A stretch of DNA of 61,616 nucleotides from Prochlorococcus sp. AG-363-C02. Its GTDB lineage: Bacteria; Cyanobacteriota; Cyanobacteriia; PCC-6307; Cyanobiaceae. A program made the translations under genes and the position numbers. The notes beneath the pieces were generated by a model. That model did not search any database. It saw nothing but the letters and a program-made list of their open reading frames with translations, and was not told where the DNA came from. Below are positions 1-8,644 of this stretch, piece after piece (position 1 is the stretch's first letter; every line of letters begins with the position of its first letter). The DNA lies in NCBI GenBank assembly GCA_003278345.1, contig QCFH01000008.1, positions 1 through 61,616 of the forward strand, given 5' to 3'.

Positions 1-309
1 ATCTTGCCTTCTTAATTCAGGTATAGGAATTGTTCCTAATTGTGTGCTATCAGCATACCTTTGAGAAAATTCTTGAAAAGTAAATGACCTGTGTCTTAGG
101 ATCTGAGCAGCTATACCTCTATTGGTTTCAATTTTAAGAGTCATATATGCCTGTTCAAAGACACTCCAATGTTCATGTTGTATACAGTATTTTATTAACT
201 TATGAAAATCTTGATTTTCTTGATTCTTAGGATTACTAACCCTGGCAATATATGCCATGGTCTTCTCGGCTTCTGGCGTTACTGTTATTAAATTAACTTC
301 ATTGTTCAT
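1..309 (-). CDS. thyX: Flavin-dependent thymidylate synthase ThyX (3' end outside window)
   Basis: ThyX makes dTMP from dUMP using FAD, NADPH and methylenetetrahydrofolate. The first 103 codons are visible, beginning with [20 protein letters not shown]. The family signature RHRX7S is intact (R72-H73-R74 followed by S82 and R84), and the His/Glu-rich stretch before it (HEHWSVFEQ, about 46-54) is typical. The ATG at 309 lies 2 nt after the dcd stop, so thyX is co-transcribed with dcd, which supplies dUTP and so dUMP for it. The rest runs off the left edge. Confidence 0.93.
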   Translation of the reverse strand, partial: MNNEVNLITVTPEAEKTMAYIARVSNPKNQENQDFHKLIKYCIQHEHWSVFEQAYMTLKIETNRGIAAQILRHRSFTFQEFSQRYADSTQLGTIPIPELRRQD

Positions 310-311
310 TT

Positions 312-905
312 CTAAATCTTTGCAAGAGTAACTTTTTCGGGTTGATTTTGATATTTTCCCTTCCTATCTCTATAAGTTGTTTCACAAGGATCACCCTCAA
401 AGAATAATAATTGACATATTCCTTCATTGGCATATATTCGACAGTCAGCGCCAGAGCTATTACTAAATTCAAGAGTTAAATGTCCTTCCCAGCTTGCTTC
501 TGCAGGAGTTGTATTTACTATTATTCCTAATCTTGCATAAGTACTTTTTCCAAGGCAAATAACGGTTATGTTCGGCGGCACTTTCATTTTTTCTAGCGCA
601 ACGCCTAATCCATATGAATGTGCAGGAAGGATAAAATAATCTCCATCGTTATCTTTTTGAATAGCTGTTGCTTCCAGATTTTTAGGATTGAACTTTTTGG
701 GATTCATAATTGTCCCAGGGACATGGCGAAATATAAGGAATTCTTTTGGTGAAAGCCTTAGGTCATAGCCATATGAAGAACAACCAAAGCTTAGAACAGG
801 CTTCTGTTGAGAATTAGGCTCAAGGTGTCTAATTAGATTTGGTTGAAAAGGCTCGAGCATGCCTAATTTAGATTGCTCGATAATCCATCGATCGTTTTTA
901 AGCAT
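312..905 (-). CDS. dcd: dCTP deaminase
   Basis: Deaminates dCTP to dUTP, the route to dUMP for thymidylate synthesis. The 197-residue protein has the dUTPase-like trimeric fold signatures: GKSTYARLG near residue 120 and the segment [13 protein letters not shown] near residue 138, whose glutamate is the catalytic residue in the family. Length agrees with bacterial Dcd. The ATG overlaps the stop of the upstream cobO-like gene by one base (TAATG), and thyX follows 2 nt after its own stop. This implies a translationally coupled cobO-dcd-thyX operon. Confidence 0.95.
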   Translation of the reverse strand: MLKNDRWIIEQSKLGMLEPFQPNLIRHLEPNSQQKPVLSFGCSSYGYDLRLSPKEFLIFRHVPGTIMNPKKFNPKNLEATAIQKDNDGDYFILPAHSYGLGVALEKMKVPPNITVICLGKSTYARLGIIVNTTPAEASWEGHLTLEFSNSSGADCRIYANEGICQLLFFEGDPCETTYRDRKGKYQNQPEKVTLAKI

Positions 906-1507
906 TATTTAGAGCACCTCAATTGAGTAATTTGATCAGCCATTGAAAAAACCTTACTGGGGATTGAAGGTCCTGTGAAAATTACATCAATAGATTCATG
1001 CCTATTTTCTAAAGTAGTGATCAAGTCTTTTTCTTTAATAAAACCGAATTCAATAGCTAATCCAATTTCATCGAGTACTAACCTGTCTAATGAATTGTTA
1101 TAAATGAGTTCCTTGCATACTTCCCAAACTTCTTTAATAGCCCTTTTGATAATCTCACCTTCTTCTGATGTGTTGAAACTTGAACTTAATGGTTTGTTTA
1201 TGCAACTATAAATATTTGGCCTTAGCCATTCAAGTCCACCGCACAAATTAATTGTATTTCTTGGACCTTGTGCTACCCCACCTTTTAAAAATTGAGATAT
1301 TAAGACTCTGCTCCCTAAACCAGCTGATCGCAGTGCTTCACTGAGAACGTTAGAGAAGCTACCTCTGTAGGGTGATGAATAAACCTGTAATTGCCCTTGC
1401 GAAGAAATAACCTTTAGCTTTGGCTTCGCCTGAATTTCTCTAATAGGGCTTAAACCATATTGATTTCTTGTTGGGTATTGATTTTTTGGGCTTGGACTAG
1501 CTGTCAT
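905..1507 (-). CDS. cobO: Cob(I)yrinic acid a,c-diamide adenosyltransferase-like protein with divergent P-loop
   Basis: Resembles the CobA/CobO/BtuR family, which transfers the adenosyl group of ATP to cob(I)alamin-type corrinoids. Family-like stretches are VLISQFLKGG, a downstream LDEIGLAIEFGF (the usual D-E-hydrophobic segment) and the end VIFTGPSIP. The canonical Walker A (TGNGKGKTTAAFG type) is replaced by YSSPYRGSFSNV, with no GKT. I chose the ATG at 1507 (MTASPSPKN, 200 aa); an upstream ATG at 1567 would add 20 unrelated residues. It is divergent from ntcA and overlaps dcd by one base. A corrinoid role is supported indirectly by cobS at 24 kb. Function is by family; activity with this P-loop is uncertain. 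Confidence 0.75.
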   Translation of the reverse strand: MTASPSPKNQYPTRNQYGLSPIREIQAKPKLKVISSQGQLQVYSSPYRGSFSNVLSEALRSAGLGSRVLISQFLKGGVAQGPRNTINLCGGLEWLRPNIYSCINKPLSSSFNTSEEGEIIKRAIKEVWEVCKELIYNNSLDRLVLDEIGLAIEFGFIKEKDLITTLENRHESIDVIFTGPSIPSKVFSMADQITQLRCSK

Positions 1508-1605
1508 GAACTGGTAAAAGCAATATGATCTATACTTTTTAAATCTAGCGGTATAGATTATCTTCACAACTATTTTGACACTATAGGTAGTGTGTAGATG
1601 GACTT

Positions 1606-1619
1606 GTAAAAATTTGTAC
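1606..1619 (+). promoter_or_regulatory. NtcA-binding box (GTA-N8-TAC) upstream of ntcA
   Basis: The sequence GTAAAAATTTGTAC is a perfect match to the palindromic NtcA consensus GTAN8TAC. It lies in the divergent gap between the cobO-like gene and ntcA, 169 nt before the chosen ntcA ATG. Autoregulation of ntcA through such a box is known in cyanobacteria. AT-rich -10-like sequences follow but I cannot assign one with confidence. Confidence 0.7.
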
Positions 1620-1788
1620 TTTAAGTATTTTCTTTTAAGTTAAGTGGTTTTATTTGTGGCTTTAATCTCAAAAAGTTGTTTTTGCTACATGATGATCTTA
1701 GTGAAATCCTTATGTTCATCTTAAGTATTTTCTAAAGTTGACAGCTTTAGATGGATCTTTTAATCGTTATTCCAAACATTTTCTTGGG

Positions 1789-2469
1789 ATGCCTCACAAC
1801 AATTTGAAGGAGCAGATTTCCGAAAAAAAGACACTTTTAGAAGTCATTAGAGGCCTTGATGGCGCTTCTAGTGAGACTGTGGAAAGGTCTAAAACAATTT
1901 TCTTTCCTGGTGACCCAGCTGAAAGGGTTTATTTGATTAGAAGGGGGGCTGTTCGACTAAGTCGTGTATATGAATCCGGAGAAGAGATTACTGTTGCTTT
2001 GCTAAGAGAAAATAGTCTTTTTGGAGTACTTTCTTTGCTTACTGGGCATAGATCTGATCGCTTTTATCATGCTGTTGCATTTACAAGGGTAGAAATGAGC
2101 TCTGCTCCTGCGGGCTCAGTCATGAATGCTATAGCTTCTGATAGTGGTGTTGGGTTGCTTCTGTTGCAAGGTTTGTCTAGCAGGATCTTGCAAACAGAAT
2201 CAATGATAGAAACGCTTACCCATAGAGATATGTCTTCGCGATTAGTAAGCTTTCTTCTTGTTCTTTGTAGAGATTTTGGTGTTCCTAGTGATACAGGTAT
2301 AACTATTGATCTAAGGCTTTCTCATCAAGGCATAGCAGAAGCAATTGGATCTACCAGAGTTACTATTACTAGGCTTTTGGGGGATTTAAGAAACTTAGGC
2401 TTGTTACAGATAGATAGAAAAAAAATAACTGTTTTTGATCCAATAGCGCTAGCTAAACGTTTTAATTAA
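1789..2469 (+). CDS. ntcA: Global nitrogen regulator NtcA
   Basis: CRP/FNR-family activator that responds to 2-oxoglutarate (with PipX) and switches on ammonium, urea and nitrogen-assimilation genes. The protein shows the NtcA core: [42 protein letters not shown] in the effector domain, and the C-terminal helix-turn-helix [20 protein letters not shown] (about 184-203). I chose ATG 1789 (226 aa), which matches the family length of about 223. The frame stays open upstream to a TTG at 1738, but those 17 residues look unlike NtcA. A perfect NtcA box lies at 1606-1619. Confidence 0.96.
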   Translation: MPHNNLKEQISEKKTLLEVIRGLDGASSETVERSKTIFFPGDPAERVYLIRRGAVRLSRVYESGEEITVALLRENSLFGVLSLLTGHRSDRFYHAVAFTRVEMSSAPAGSVMNAIASDSGVGLLLLQGLSSRILQTESMIETLTHRDMSSRLVSFLLVLCRDFGVPSDTGITIDLRLSHQGIAEAIGSTRVTITRLLGDLRNLGLLQIDRKKITVFDPIALAKRFN

Positions 2470-2523
2470 AAAAATATTCAATTAGGTATTAAATTAGATT
2501 TATAAAGATTAATACGGCTTTAA

Positions 2524-3510
2524 GTGACAGGTTGGCGTCTTATTATTTTCTTGCTCTTACTAGGTGGAGTTCTTTCAACCTTTGGGGATTTATTGGGTAG
2601 TCGTATAGGTAAGGCTCGATTAAGTATTTTTAAATTGAGGCCAAGAAGAACTGCAGTTTTAATAACTATTTTGACGGGTAGTTTGATTAGCGGCATTTCA
2701 ATTAGCTTAATGATCTTTGTTAATGAGAAATTAAGAATTGGTTTGTTTGAATTGGATGATATTCAAGCTGAATTAAAAGAGAAGAGAGAAGAATTGATTC
2801 CCTTAAATAAGCAAAGAGAAGATCTTCAATTAAAAATAGATAAAGCTGAGAAAGAGATTATAAATATGAGTAAAGGAATATCTGCTTTTAGGAAAGGTGA
2901 AGTTGTAATAGCAAGCGGACAAAGTCTTGGAACTTTTAATGTAAGATTGCTTGAAACATCTAATGTAAAACAAGAAATAGAAAATATTATAAGAAGGGCA
3001 AATTTCAATGCATTTATTAGAGTTAGCCCAGGTAAAATACCTGATAGAAGAATGGTATTAGTTCGCCGAGATCATATAGCTAATTTAGCTAAAATTATAT
3101 CTGATAAAAGAGAATGGGTAGTAATTATTCGTTCAGCGGCTAATGTGATTTTGGGAGAGACATATGTATATGCATTCCCTGAGGTTATTTTGAATAAAAA
3201 TATAGTTAAAAAAGGCGAATTGATTTCAAGTGAAAATATCAATAATTTTGACATAAAAAATAATTCATTGGAACAACAGATTAAGAATCTTCTTGCTTCA
3301 ACTTTGGCTGAAGTAAAGAGAAGAGGATCTCTTGCGACAGAAATTCAAGTTGAATCTGATTCAATGCAAAATATTTTAAGTATTTATAATTCTAATAAAA
3401 ATTTAAACTTAAAAGTAGATGCTATTTCACAATTAGAAAGTGATACAGCAGATAAAATATCAATCTTTTTAAGATCAAATGAAACTAAAAATAATTTATA
3501 TATTGACTAG
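2524..3510 (+). CDS. DUF3084 family membrane-anchored coiled-coil protein
   Basis: A cyanobacterial conserved protein of unknown function. It starts with GTG (MTGWRLIIFLLLLGG). Two hydrophobic segments (about 3-22 and 43-68) flank the conserved block SRIGKARLSIFKLRPRR, which is characteristic of the DUF3084 family. A charged coiled-coil follows (about 75-120, rich in E, K and L), then a mixed domain. This copy, at 328 aa, is rather short. It lies 54 nt after ntcA and 3 nt before the RuvC-like gene, so those two are likely translated from one message. Confidence 0.8.
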   Translation: MTGWRLIIFLLLLGGVLSTFGDLLGSRIGKARLSIFKLRPRRTAVLITILTGSLISGISISLMIFVNEKLRIGLFELDDIQAELKEKREELIPLNKQREDLQLKIDKAEKEIINMSKGISAFRKGEVVIASGQSLGTFNVRLLETSNVKQEIENIIRRANFNAFIRVSPGKIPDRRMVLVRRDHIANLAKIISDKREWVVIIRSAANVILGETYVYAFPEVILNKNIVKKGELISSENINNFDIKNNSLEQQIKNLLASTLAEVKRRGSLATEIQVESDSMQNILSIYNSNKNLNLKVDAISQLESDTADKISIFLRSNETKNNLYID

Positions 3511-3513
3511 GAA

Positions 3514-3951
3514 ATGAATATTATAATTTCAATAGATCCAGGAAATAAAAAATGCGGATTATTACTAGCAGATATAAATAAATTATCTGTTATTTCAGGG
3601 AAAACAGTAAAAAAATCCTATGTAATTAGCTTAATTAATGAATGGAAAAATAGTTATAATATTGATTTAATTCTTCTTGGTAATGGAACTACTAGTAAAT
3701 ACTGGCAATCTGAACTTAATGCAAATAATTTTACTCTTGTTCAATTAGTGGATGAAGCAATGACTACATTAAGAGCAAGAGAAAGATATTTAGAGCTTTG
3801 TCCTCCAATATTTCCTATTAGTTTGTTGCCAAAGACATTAGTATTTCCACCATCTAATTTAGATGCTGTAGTTGCTTTGATTTTGGTAGAAGACTTTATT
3901 AAAAAGAAATTAGAATGGAAAAAACCCATAGAACTTAGAATTTGGCCTTAA
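3514..3951 (+). CDS. RuvC-fold resolvase-like protein
   Basis: A 145-residue protein with a ribonuclease H/RuvC-like outline. It opens with a beta strand ending in the acidic D8-P-G (IISIDPGNKKCGLLLAD), has a central strand DLILLGNGT, a helix with conserved glutamate (VDEAMTTLRAR), and a late aspartate in NLDAVVALILV. These are the positions of the catalytic acids in YqgF/RuvC-type proteins. It is 3 nt after the DUF3084 gene and its 3' end overlaps the convergent DUF3146 gene by 17 nt. Whether it cuts nucleic acid cannot be told from sequence. Confidence 0.65.
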   Translation: MNIIISIDPGNKKCGLLLADINKLSVISGKTVKKSYVISLINEWKNSYNIDLILLGNGTTSKYWQSELNANNFTLVQLVDEAMTTLRARERYLELCPPIFPISLLPKTLVFPPSNLDAVVALILVEDFIKKKLEWKKPIELRIWP

Positions 3952-4192
3952 TAGTAAAAATATAATCTCCTCCAGGTTCAAGACAATAGTCAGTTTTTAT
4001 TAAAAAACGCATTAGGGAATCTTGTATTAGGGCTCTTCCTAGTGGGGGTTCTACTAAAAGTTCTCCATTGCTAAACTTCCAATTAAACTCCCAACTAAAC
4101 TCACCTGCTGATATTTCACCTTGAATTGATTTGGAAGAGAAATCTTGACTATAGACTCTTAAATGTGCTGTTGTAGATGGCTTGTGTTGCAT
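3935..4192 (-). CDS. DUF3146 family protein
   Basis: An 85-residue soluble conserved cyanobacterial protein of unknown function. It is recognised by its start MQHKPSTTAHLRVYSQ and the central GEFSWEFNWKFSNGELLVEP, followed by LGRALIQDSLMRFL. No membrane segment or catalytic motif is visible. It lies 9 nt downstream of pth on the same strand and overlaps the convergent RuvC-like gene by 17 nt. Confidence 0.7.
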   Translation of the reverse strand: MQHKPSTTAHLRVYSQDFSSKSIQGEISAGEFSWEFNWKFSNGELLVEPPLGRALIQDSLMRFLIKTDYCLEPGGDYIFTIKAKF

Positions 4193-4201
4193 AAATTATG
4201 T

Positions 4202-4810
4202 CTATAGGCCAGTTGAAGAAGAATTTAAGAAAGTAATTCCTCTTTCTAATCCAATGTTCTGAATTAAATCTAAGCCTTTAATTAATTTATCTAGAACTTC
4301 TTCAATTTTTGAGTTTTCCTCTTTTTTAAATCTTCCTAGTACATGCGCAGTGGTGTCTTTTTGACGCTCTGAGCTTATTACTTCAGGTGCACCTATTCCA
4401 ATCCTTAGTCTGCAAAACTCTTTTCTACCAAGGTGACTGATTATATCCTTTAGTCCATTATGTCCCCCAGAACCACCTTCTTTTCTGAATCTTAATTTCC
4501 CTAATGGTAAGTCCATATCATCAACAAGTACTAATATTTCTGTTGCTTCTAGTCCATACCATTTCATGGCGGCACTAATTGAACGCCCACTTTCATTCAT
4601 ATAAGTTATTGGCATTAAAAGTCTTTTTTTATTCCCTCCTGATCCAATACTTGCAATATTTCCATAAACTTTCTTATTCAAATTGAATCGAACAGATTCT
4701 TTGTGGGCGATTTTCTCTAACGCCATAAATCCAATATTATGGCGAGTTCCTTGATATTTTGAGCCGGGATTACCAAGTCCAGCTATTAACCGGAAATTAC
4801 CCGAATTCAT
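4202..4810 (-). CDS. pth: Peptidyl-tRNA hydrolase
   Basis: Releases tRNA from peptidyl-tRNAs that drop off ribosomes. The hallmarks are present: LIAGLGNPGSKYQGTRHNIGF near the N-terminus with catalytic His24, an MNESGRS segment (about 71-77), the acidic pair in VLVDDMDLPLG (about 97-98), and GGSGGHNGLKDI. At 202 aa it is of standard length. It is followed by the DUF3146 gene after 9 nt and preceded by tatA on the same strand. Confidence 0.96.
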   Translation of the reverse strand: MNSGNFRLIAGLGNPGSKYQGTRHNIGFMALEKIAHKESVRFNLNKKVYGNIASIGSGGNKKRLLMPITYMNESGRSISAAMKWYGLEATEILVLVDDMDLPLGKLRFRKEGGSGGHNGLKDIISHLGRKEFCRLRIGIGAPEVISSERQKDTTAHVLGRFKKEENSKIEEVLDKLIKGLDLIQNIGLERGITFLNSSSTGL

Positions 4811-4878
4811 TTTAATTGTTTAATAATACCTAATGTAATTATATTTTTTAACTGTTTTAAGAAGAACTCTCTTTATTT

Positions 4879-5088
4879 TTACTCTAGATCTTTCTTTGTG
4901 TCAGTTTCCTCGGAATCGTTAACTGCTTTTTTAAGCTCATTTTCGAATTCAGAAGATGCTTTCTGAAGACTTTTTATTGTTTTCCCAAGACTTCTGCCAA
5001 TCTCAGGCAATTTCTTAGGGCCAAAAATAACCAAGGCAAGGGCAAGTATGACTGCAATTTCAGGCAGACCTACACCAAAGATATTCAT
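4879..5088 (-). CDS. tatA: Sec-independent translocase subunit TatA/E
   Basis: Forms the pore-like component of the twin-arginine export system in thylakoid or plasma membrane. The 69-residue protein has one N-terminal membrane helix (LPEIAVILALALVIFGP), the FGPKKLPEIGRSLGK hinge and amphipathic helix, and a charged tail, as expected for TatA. It lies 33 nt downstream of psbH on the same strand. Confidence 0.93.
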   Translation of the reverse strand: MNIFGVGLPEIAVILALALVIFGPKKLPEIGRSLGKTIKSLQKASSEFENELKKAVNDSEETDTKKDLE

Positions 5089-5121
5089 GAGCTTAATTTA
5101 ATAAAGTCAGGCTTCCTTGAC

Positions 5122-5325
5122 TTAATTAATTCCGTTCCAGTCAACAGAGAAACCTTGCAATAGAAGTGATTGGTTATAAATCTGTAGAAGAATTACTAGA
5201 AAAACAAGAAGGAAAACTCCTATTAAAGCCATTACTGGTACGGCACCCCATCCGGCTACAACCTTGCCTTGGCCAGAGTTGCCAATAGATTTCAACAGTG
5301 ATCCAAGAGCAGTTTTTTGTCCCAT
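5122..5325 (-). CDS. psbH: Photosystem II protein H
   Basis: Small single-pass PSII subunit needed for stable assembly and QA-QB function. The 67-residue protein begins [12 protein letters not shown], has the conserved [14 protein letters not shown] turn, and one membrane helix (about 29-50). Its start is divergent from psbN across 86 nt, the usual cyanobacterial psbH/psbN arrangement. tatA follows 33 nt downstream. Confidence 0.96.
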   Translation of the reverse strand: MGQKTALGSLLKSIGNSGQGKVVAGWGAVPVMALIGVFLLVFLVILLQIYNQSLLLQGFSVDWNGIN

Positions 5326-5411
5326 TTTAAGTTTCGAGCCTCAGTTGATGATTAATTTCGGATATTGTATGAGAAATACCCTCTAAGATTTAAAACCTGT
5401 AGAAAGAATTG

Positions 5412-5552
5412 ATGCAAACTTCATCTCCAGCCCTATCAATAGCAATAGCTATGTTGGTAATTTTGCTTGGTTTAACAGGCTTTGGGGTCTACACAGCCTT
5501 TGGCCCACCTGCAAGGGCGCTAGATGACCCATGGGATGAACATGACGATTAA
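5412..5552 (+). CDS. psbN: Protein PsbN
   Basis: A 46-residue single-pass protein that helps early assembly or repair of the PSII reaction centre and is not a stable subunit. It reads MQTSSPALSIAIAMLVILLG and continues into the hallmark TGFGVYTAFGPPA, ending DDPWDEHDD. It is divergent from psbH. Confidence 0.93.
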   Translation: MQTSSPALSIAIAMLVILLGLTGFGVYTAFGPPARALDDPWDEHDD

Positions 5553-5630
5553 TGGTTCAGGAAAAAATTTGCTTTATTAAGCTGAATGTCATAGAAACAT
5601 TTCAATACAAGGTAATAATTGGGCGCATAG

Positions 5631-5644
5631 GGGCATAGTTGCCC
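5631..5644. repeat. Short inverted repeat upstream of psbI
   Basis: GGGCA-TAGT-TGCCC forms a perfect 5-bp stem with a 4-nt loop in the 129-nt gap between psbN and psbI, about 38 nt before the psbI ATG. There is no T run after it, so it does not look like an ordinary terminator. It could be an mRNA leader hairpin; the length is small enough to be chance. Confidence 0.3.
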
Positions 5645-5681
5645 ATAAGATACATGTGTTTAGTAGAAGATTTAGCTAGTC

Positions 5682-5810
5682 ATGCTTGCTTTAAAGATTT
5701 CCGTCTATACGGTTGTATTCTTTTTTGTTGGGGTTTTCTTATTTGGCTTTTTGGCTAGTGACCCAAGTAGAACTCCAGCTAGAAAAGATCTGGAAAGCCC
5801 ACAAGACTAA
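5682..5810 (+). CDS. psbI: Photosystem II reaction centre protein I
   Basis: A 42-residue PSII core subunit next to D1. It reads [20 protein letters not shown] and ends [22 protein letters not shown]. The start, the single membrane helix and the [11 protein letters not shown] tail are all diagnostic of PsbI. Confidence 0.95.
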   Translation: MLALKISVYTVVFFFVGVFLFGFLASDPSRTPARKDLESPQD

Positions 5811-5911
5811 GAAATTAGTCTTCACTCACCATATTCATAACTAATATTGGTCTAAAACTAGATCAGTATTGTTGTCTTTATGAGCTTTTCTTATTCGCCG
5901 ACTTGTAGCTC

Positions 5912-7993
5912 TTGCAGGCGATAGTTACTCGTGGTTTGCTTACAGGACTTTTTTCTGTAAGTAGTTTTGTTCTGTCTCCTTGTAAAGGGGGAAATTTTCA
6001 TGCAACTTTTTTACGTGACTCTTATTCGCAAATAAATATTTCCCCTAGTCAAAATAAAGATTTGAACCACAACAATGATAAATCGAAATCCTATGACATT
6101 GCTAAAGATGATTTAAGTAAAGATATTGATAATATACTTCTAGATTTAGAAATAACTTCTGAACAACAATATTGGGAGGATGGTAATATCTTTTTTGCAG
6201 AAGGTAATGTAAAAGCTATTATAAATGGAGCAACATTAAAGACAGATAAATTAAAGGTTGATCAATTAAATAAAACTTTAACAGCTAATGGAAATGTAAT
6301 CTTTATAAATGGCTCTAATTATTTTAGTGCTAGCTATTTTAAGTATGATTTAGATGCTAGAAAAGGTAGATTAGATAATGTTTATGGAGTAATTGATATT
6401 AAATTGATTCCAAAAGATTTAAATCTTATCAAATCTCCTAAAGTTGATGAAGTTTTAAAAGATAAAGATGAAGAATATATTTCTAGTGAGGTTAAATTGC
6501 AAGATGGATTTACTTTAGAGGGCAGCTTAGATCCGTCAATGAAGATATTGTCTAGTAATGAAAGTAAAATTAATTCTATTAATAGATGGCGTTTAAAAGC
6601 ATCGAATATATTAATTCATAGAAATGGATGGAAGGCTGAAAAAGTTAGTTTTACTAATGACCCATTTAACCCCGCACAAAGTAGGATAGATGCTTATAAA
6701 GTTGAATTATTAGAAATTGGTGAAGAAAAAGAAAATTATATTCTTACTGCTAAAAAGAGTTATTTAGTACTAGAAGATAAGATAAAAGTACCATTAGGTA
6801 ATAGGAAAATATCAAAAGAAGGTTTAGAGGATTGGAAAAGATTTGAGAAGTGGATTCTAGGTATAGATGGGAATGATAGAGATGGCATTTTTATTGGAAG
6901 GCAATTAAGTCCTATAAACTTACCTTTTCAATATAGTTGGTCATTACAGCCTCAATATTTAATACAAAGGTCTATAGAAGGAAAAACTAATGCATATCCA
7001 GAAGAAGGAGGAGCTTTTAATAGTCCAAAAATTGAGTCATTTACTAATGTTGAAGATGCATTTGGATTGCAAAGTGAAATTATAGGAAATACATTTACTT
7101 GGGATACAAATATTATTTCGAGTATAACTACATTTAATCCAGATAGATTTGCTAATGGAACTAGGCACTCAGTTAATTTCTCTAAAGAATTTAATGGGAA
7201 AAATTTCAAGGGGGTTAAGGCAAATTTATTTGGAGAATATCGTTATAATTTTTATGAAATTTGGGATAATTCAATAAATAGAAATGATATATATACTGCT
7301 TATGGTTTCAAGATAGATAAGAAAGGTAAATTAGAATCTGATAATATGAATTCTAATTATGCATTAAGAGTTGGTATAGGAGAGTATCATGCATTAGAAA
7401 ATAATGGCAGTCAATTAATAAATAGATTTCGTTCCAATCTAAACGGAAGAATAGATAGCAATTACCCTCTTATTTATTTTAAGAAAAAACAAAATGTTGA
7501 ATATATCAGGCCTTCTAATTCTCCTAAAGTAATAACTCCAAGTCTTTCTTTAAATAGTTTAATTACTTCTTCTAATTATATTTATGAGGGTGGCCAACAA
7601 CAATCTTCAATTGGCTTTGGACTAGGACCTGAAATTACTATCGGTAGTTTGAGTAGGAATTATTTTGATTATACTAATATGTCTATATTGCCAGTTATTA
7701 CTTTTAAAGCTGGTGATAGCCCATTTGAATTTGATAATAAAAAAGATTTACTTACTTTAAAATTTGTTCTTTCACAGCATATTGTTGGGCCATTATTAAT
7801 TAAGACTATAAATGAATGGAATATTGATTCTGGATCTGATAATTATGGAAACTCTATAGATTCAAAGGCCGCGATTATGATACAGAGAAGGGCTTATGAA
7901 CTAGGATTATTTTATGATTTTGAAAATCATTCCGGTGGGGTAAGCTTTAGCTTGAATGGATTTGGATTTAAAGGAATTCCTGAACCTTTCTAA
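5912..7993 (+). CDS. DUF3769 / OstA-like outer-membrane biogenesis protein
   Basis: A 693-residue protein. Residues about 80-150 form an OstA/LptA-like beta domain (FAEGNVKAIINGATLKTDKL, then NGNVIFINGSNYFSA), and the C-terminal half is rich in aromatic, alternating strands as in LptD-type beta-barrels. It ends SFSLNGFGFKGIPEPF, an aromatic end fitting an outer-membrane protein. A likely role is lipopolysaccharide or envelope lipid transport, by resemblance only. The first start is TTG at 5912, followed by a short hydrophobic N-terminus (LLTGLFSVSSFVLSPC) that may be a signal or lipoprotein-like sequence. It is convergent with leuD. Confidence 0.7.
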   Translation: MQAIVTRGLLTGLFSVSSFVLSPCKGGNFHATFLRDSYSQINISPSQNKDLNHNNDKSKSYDIAKDDLSKDIDNILLDLEITSEQQYWEDGNIFFAEGNVKAIINGATLKTDKLKVDQLNKTLTANGNVIFINGSNYFSASYFKYDLDARKGRLDNVYGVIDIKLIPKDLNLIKSPKVDEVLKDKDEEYISSEVKLQDGFTLEGSLDPSMKILSSNESKINSINRWRLKASNILIHRNGWKAEKVSFTNDPFNPAQSRIDAYKVELLEIGEEKENYILTAKKSYLVLEDKIKVPLGNRKISKEGLEDWKRFEKWILGIDGNDRDGIFIGRQLSPINLPFQYSWSLQPQYLIQRSIEGKTNAYPEEGGAFNSPKIESFTNVEDAFGLQSEIIGNTFTWDTNIISSITTFNPDRFANGTRHSVNFSKEFNGKNFKGVKANLFGEYRYNFYEIWDNSINRNDIYTAYGFKIDKKGKLESDNMNSNYALRVGIGEYHALENNGSQLINRFRSNLNGRIDSNYPLIYFKKKQNVEYIRPSNSPKVITPSLSLNSLITSSNYIYEGGQQQSSIGFGLGPEITIGSLSRNYFDYTNMSILPVITFKAGDSPFEFDNKKDLLTLKFVLSQHIVGPLLIKTINEWNIDSGSDNYGNSIDSKAAIMIQRRAYELGLFYDFENHSGGVSFSLNGFGFKGIPEPF

Positions 7994-8002
7994 ATAAAAA
8001 AA

Positions 8003-8623
8003 TTATATTATAAAAGAATTAAGATAAGGAATTTTCTTCATGGTTATATTGATCTTTTCTTTTCCATTAATTAATATCGAAGTGGCATCCCAGGCACCAG
8101 ATGTTAACATTTTACGGGATTCTTTTTCAATCTTTAAAGGCCATGAATCTTCTTCTGCAATTATTTTTTTTGATTGAATATCTATGTTGAACAGTAATTG
8201 CTTAAATGTATTAACTTTATAAATTAATGATTTAATATTTGGTTCAGACATTGTTACACAAGGTATTCCAATTGATAAGCAATTGCCATAAAATATTTCC
8301 GCAAAACTTTGACCAATAATGGCTCTAATTCCCCATCGCATTAAAGCTTGAGGTGCATGTTCTCTGCTTGATCCGCAGCCAAAATTCTTATCAACTATTA
8401 GTATTGATGCGTTCTTGTTGTTGTCATTATCAAAAGGGTGTAGGTTATCAATTTCTTTTCTGTCATCCATAAATACCTGATTTCCTAATGCTTCGAAATT
8501 TACACACTTAAGAAAGCGAGCTGGGATAATTCGATCGGTATCAATGTCATTTCCAGGTAAGTATATACATTTTCCTATAACTGATTTTATAGGTCCGAAA
8601 GGAAAGAAAGAAGCTTGAGTCAT
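8003..8623 (-). CDS. leuD: 3-isopropylmalate dehydratase small subunit
   Basis: With LeuC it isomerises 2-isopropylmalate to 3-isopropylmalate in leucine synthesis. The swivel-domain signatures are present: YLPGNDIDTDRIIPARFLK near residue 22 and FGCGSSREHAPQALMRWGI near residue 81. At 206 aa the length is standard. It lies 21 nt downstream of leuC. Confidence 0.95.
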   Translation of the reverse strand: MTQASFFPFGPIKSVIGKCIYLPGNDIDTDRIIPARFLKCVNFEALGNQVFMDDRKEIDNLHPFDNDNNKNASILIVDKNFGCGSSREHAPQALMRWGIRAIIGQSFAEIFYGNCLSIGIPCVTMSEPNIKSLIYKVNTFKQLLFNIDIQSKKIIAEEDSWPLKIEKESRKMLTSGAWDATSILINGKEKINITMKKIPYLNSFII

Positions 8624-8644
8624 AGTAATGATGATTGTTAATTC

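Noticed and set aside
1738-1788. Upstream TTG extension of ntcA by 17 residues
   Set aside because: The NtcA-like sequence begins after ATG 1789, the added residues look unlike the family, and the length from 1789 fits NtcA.
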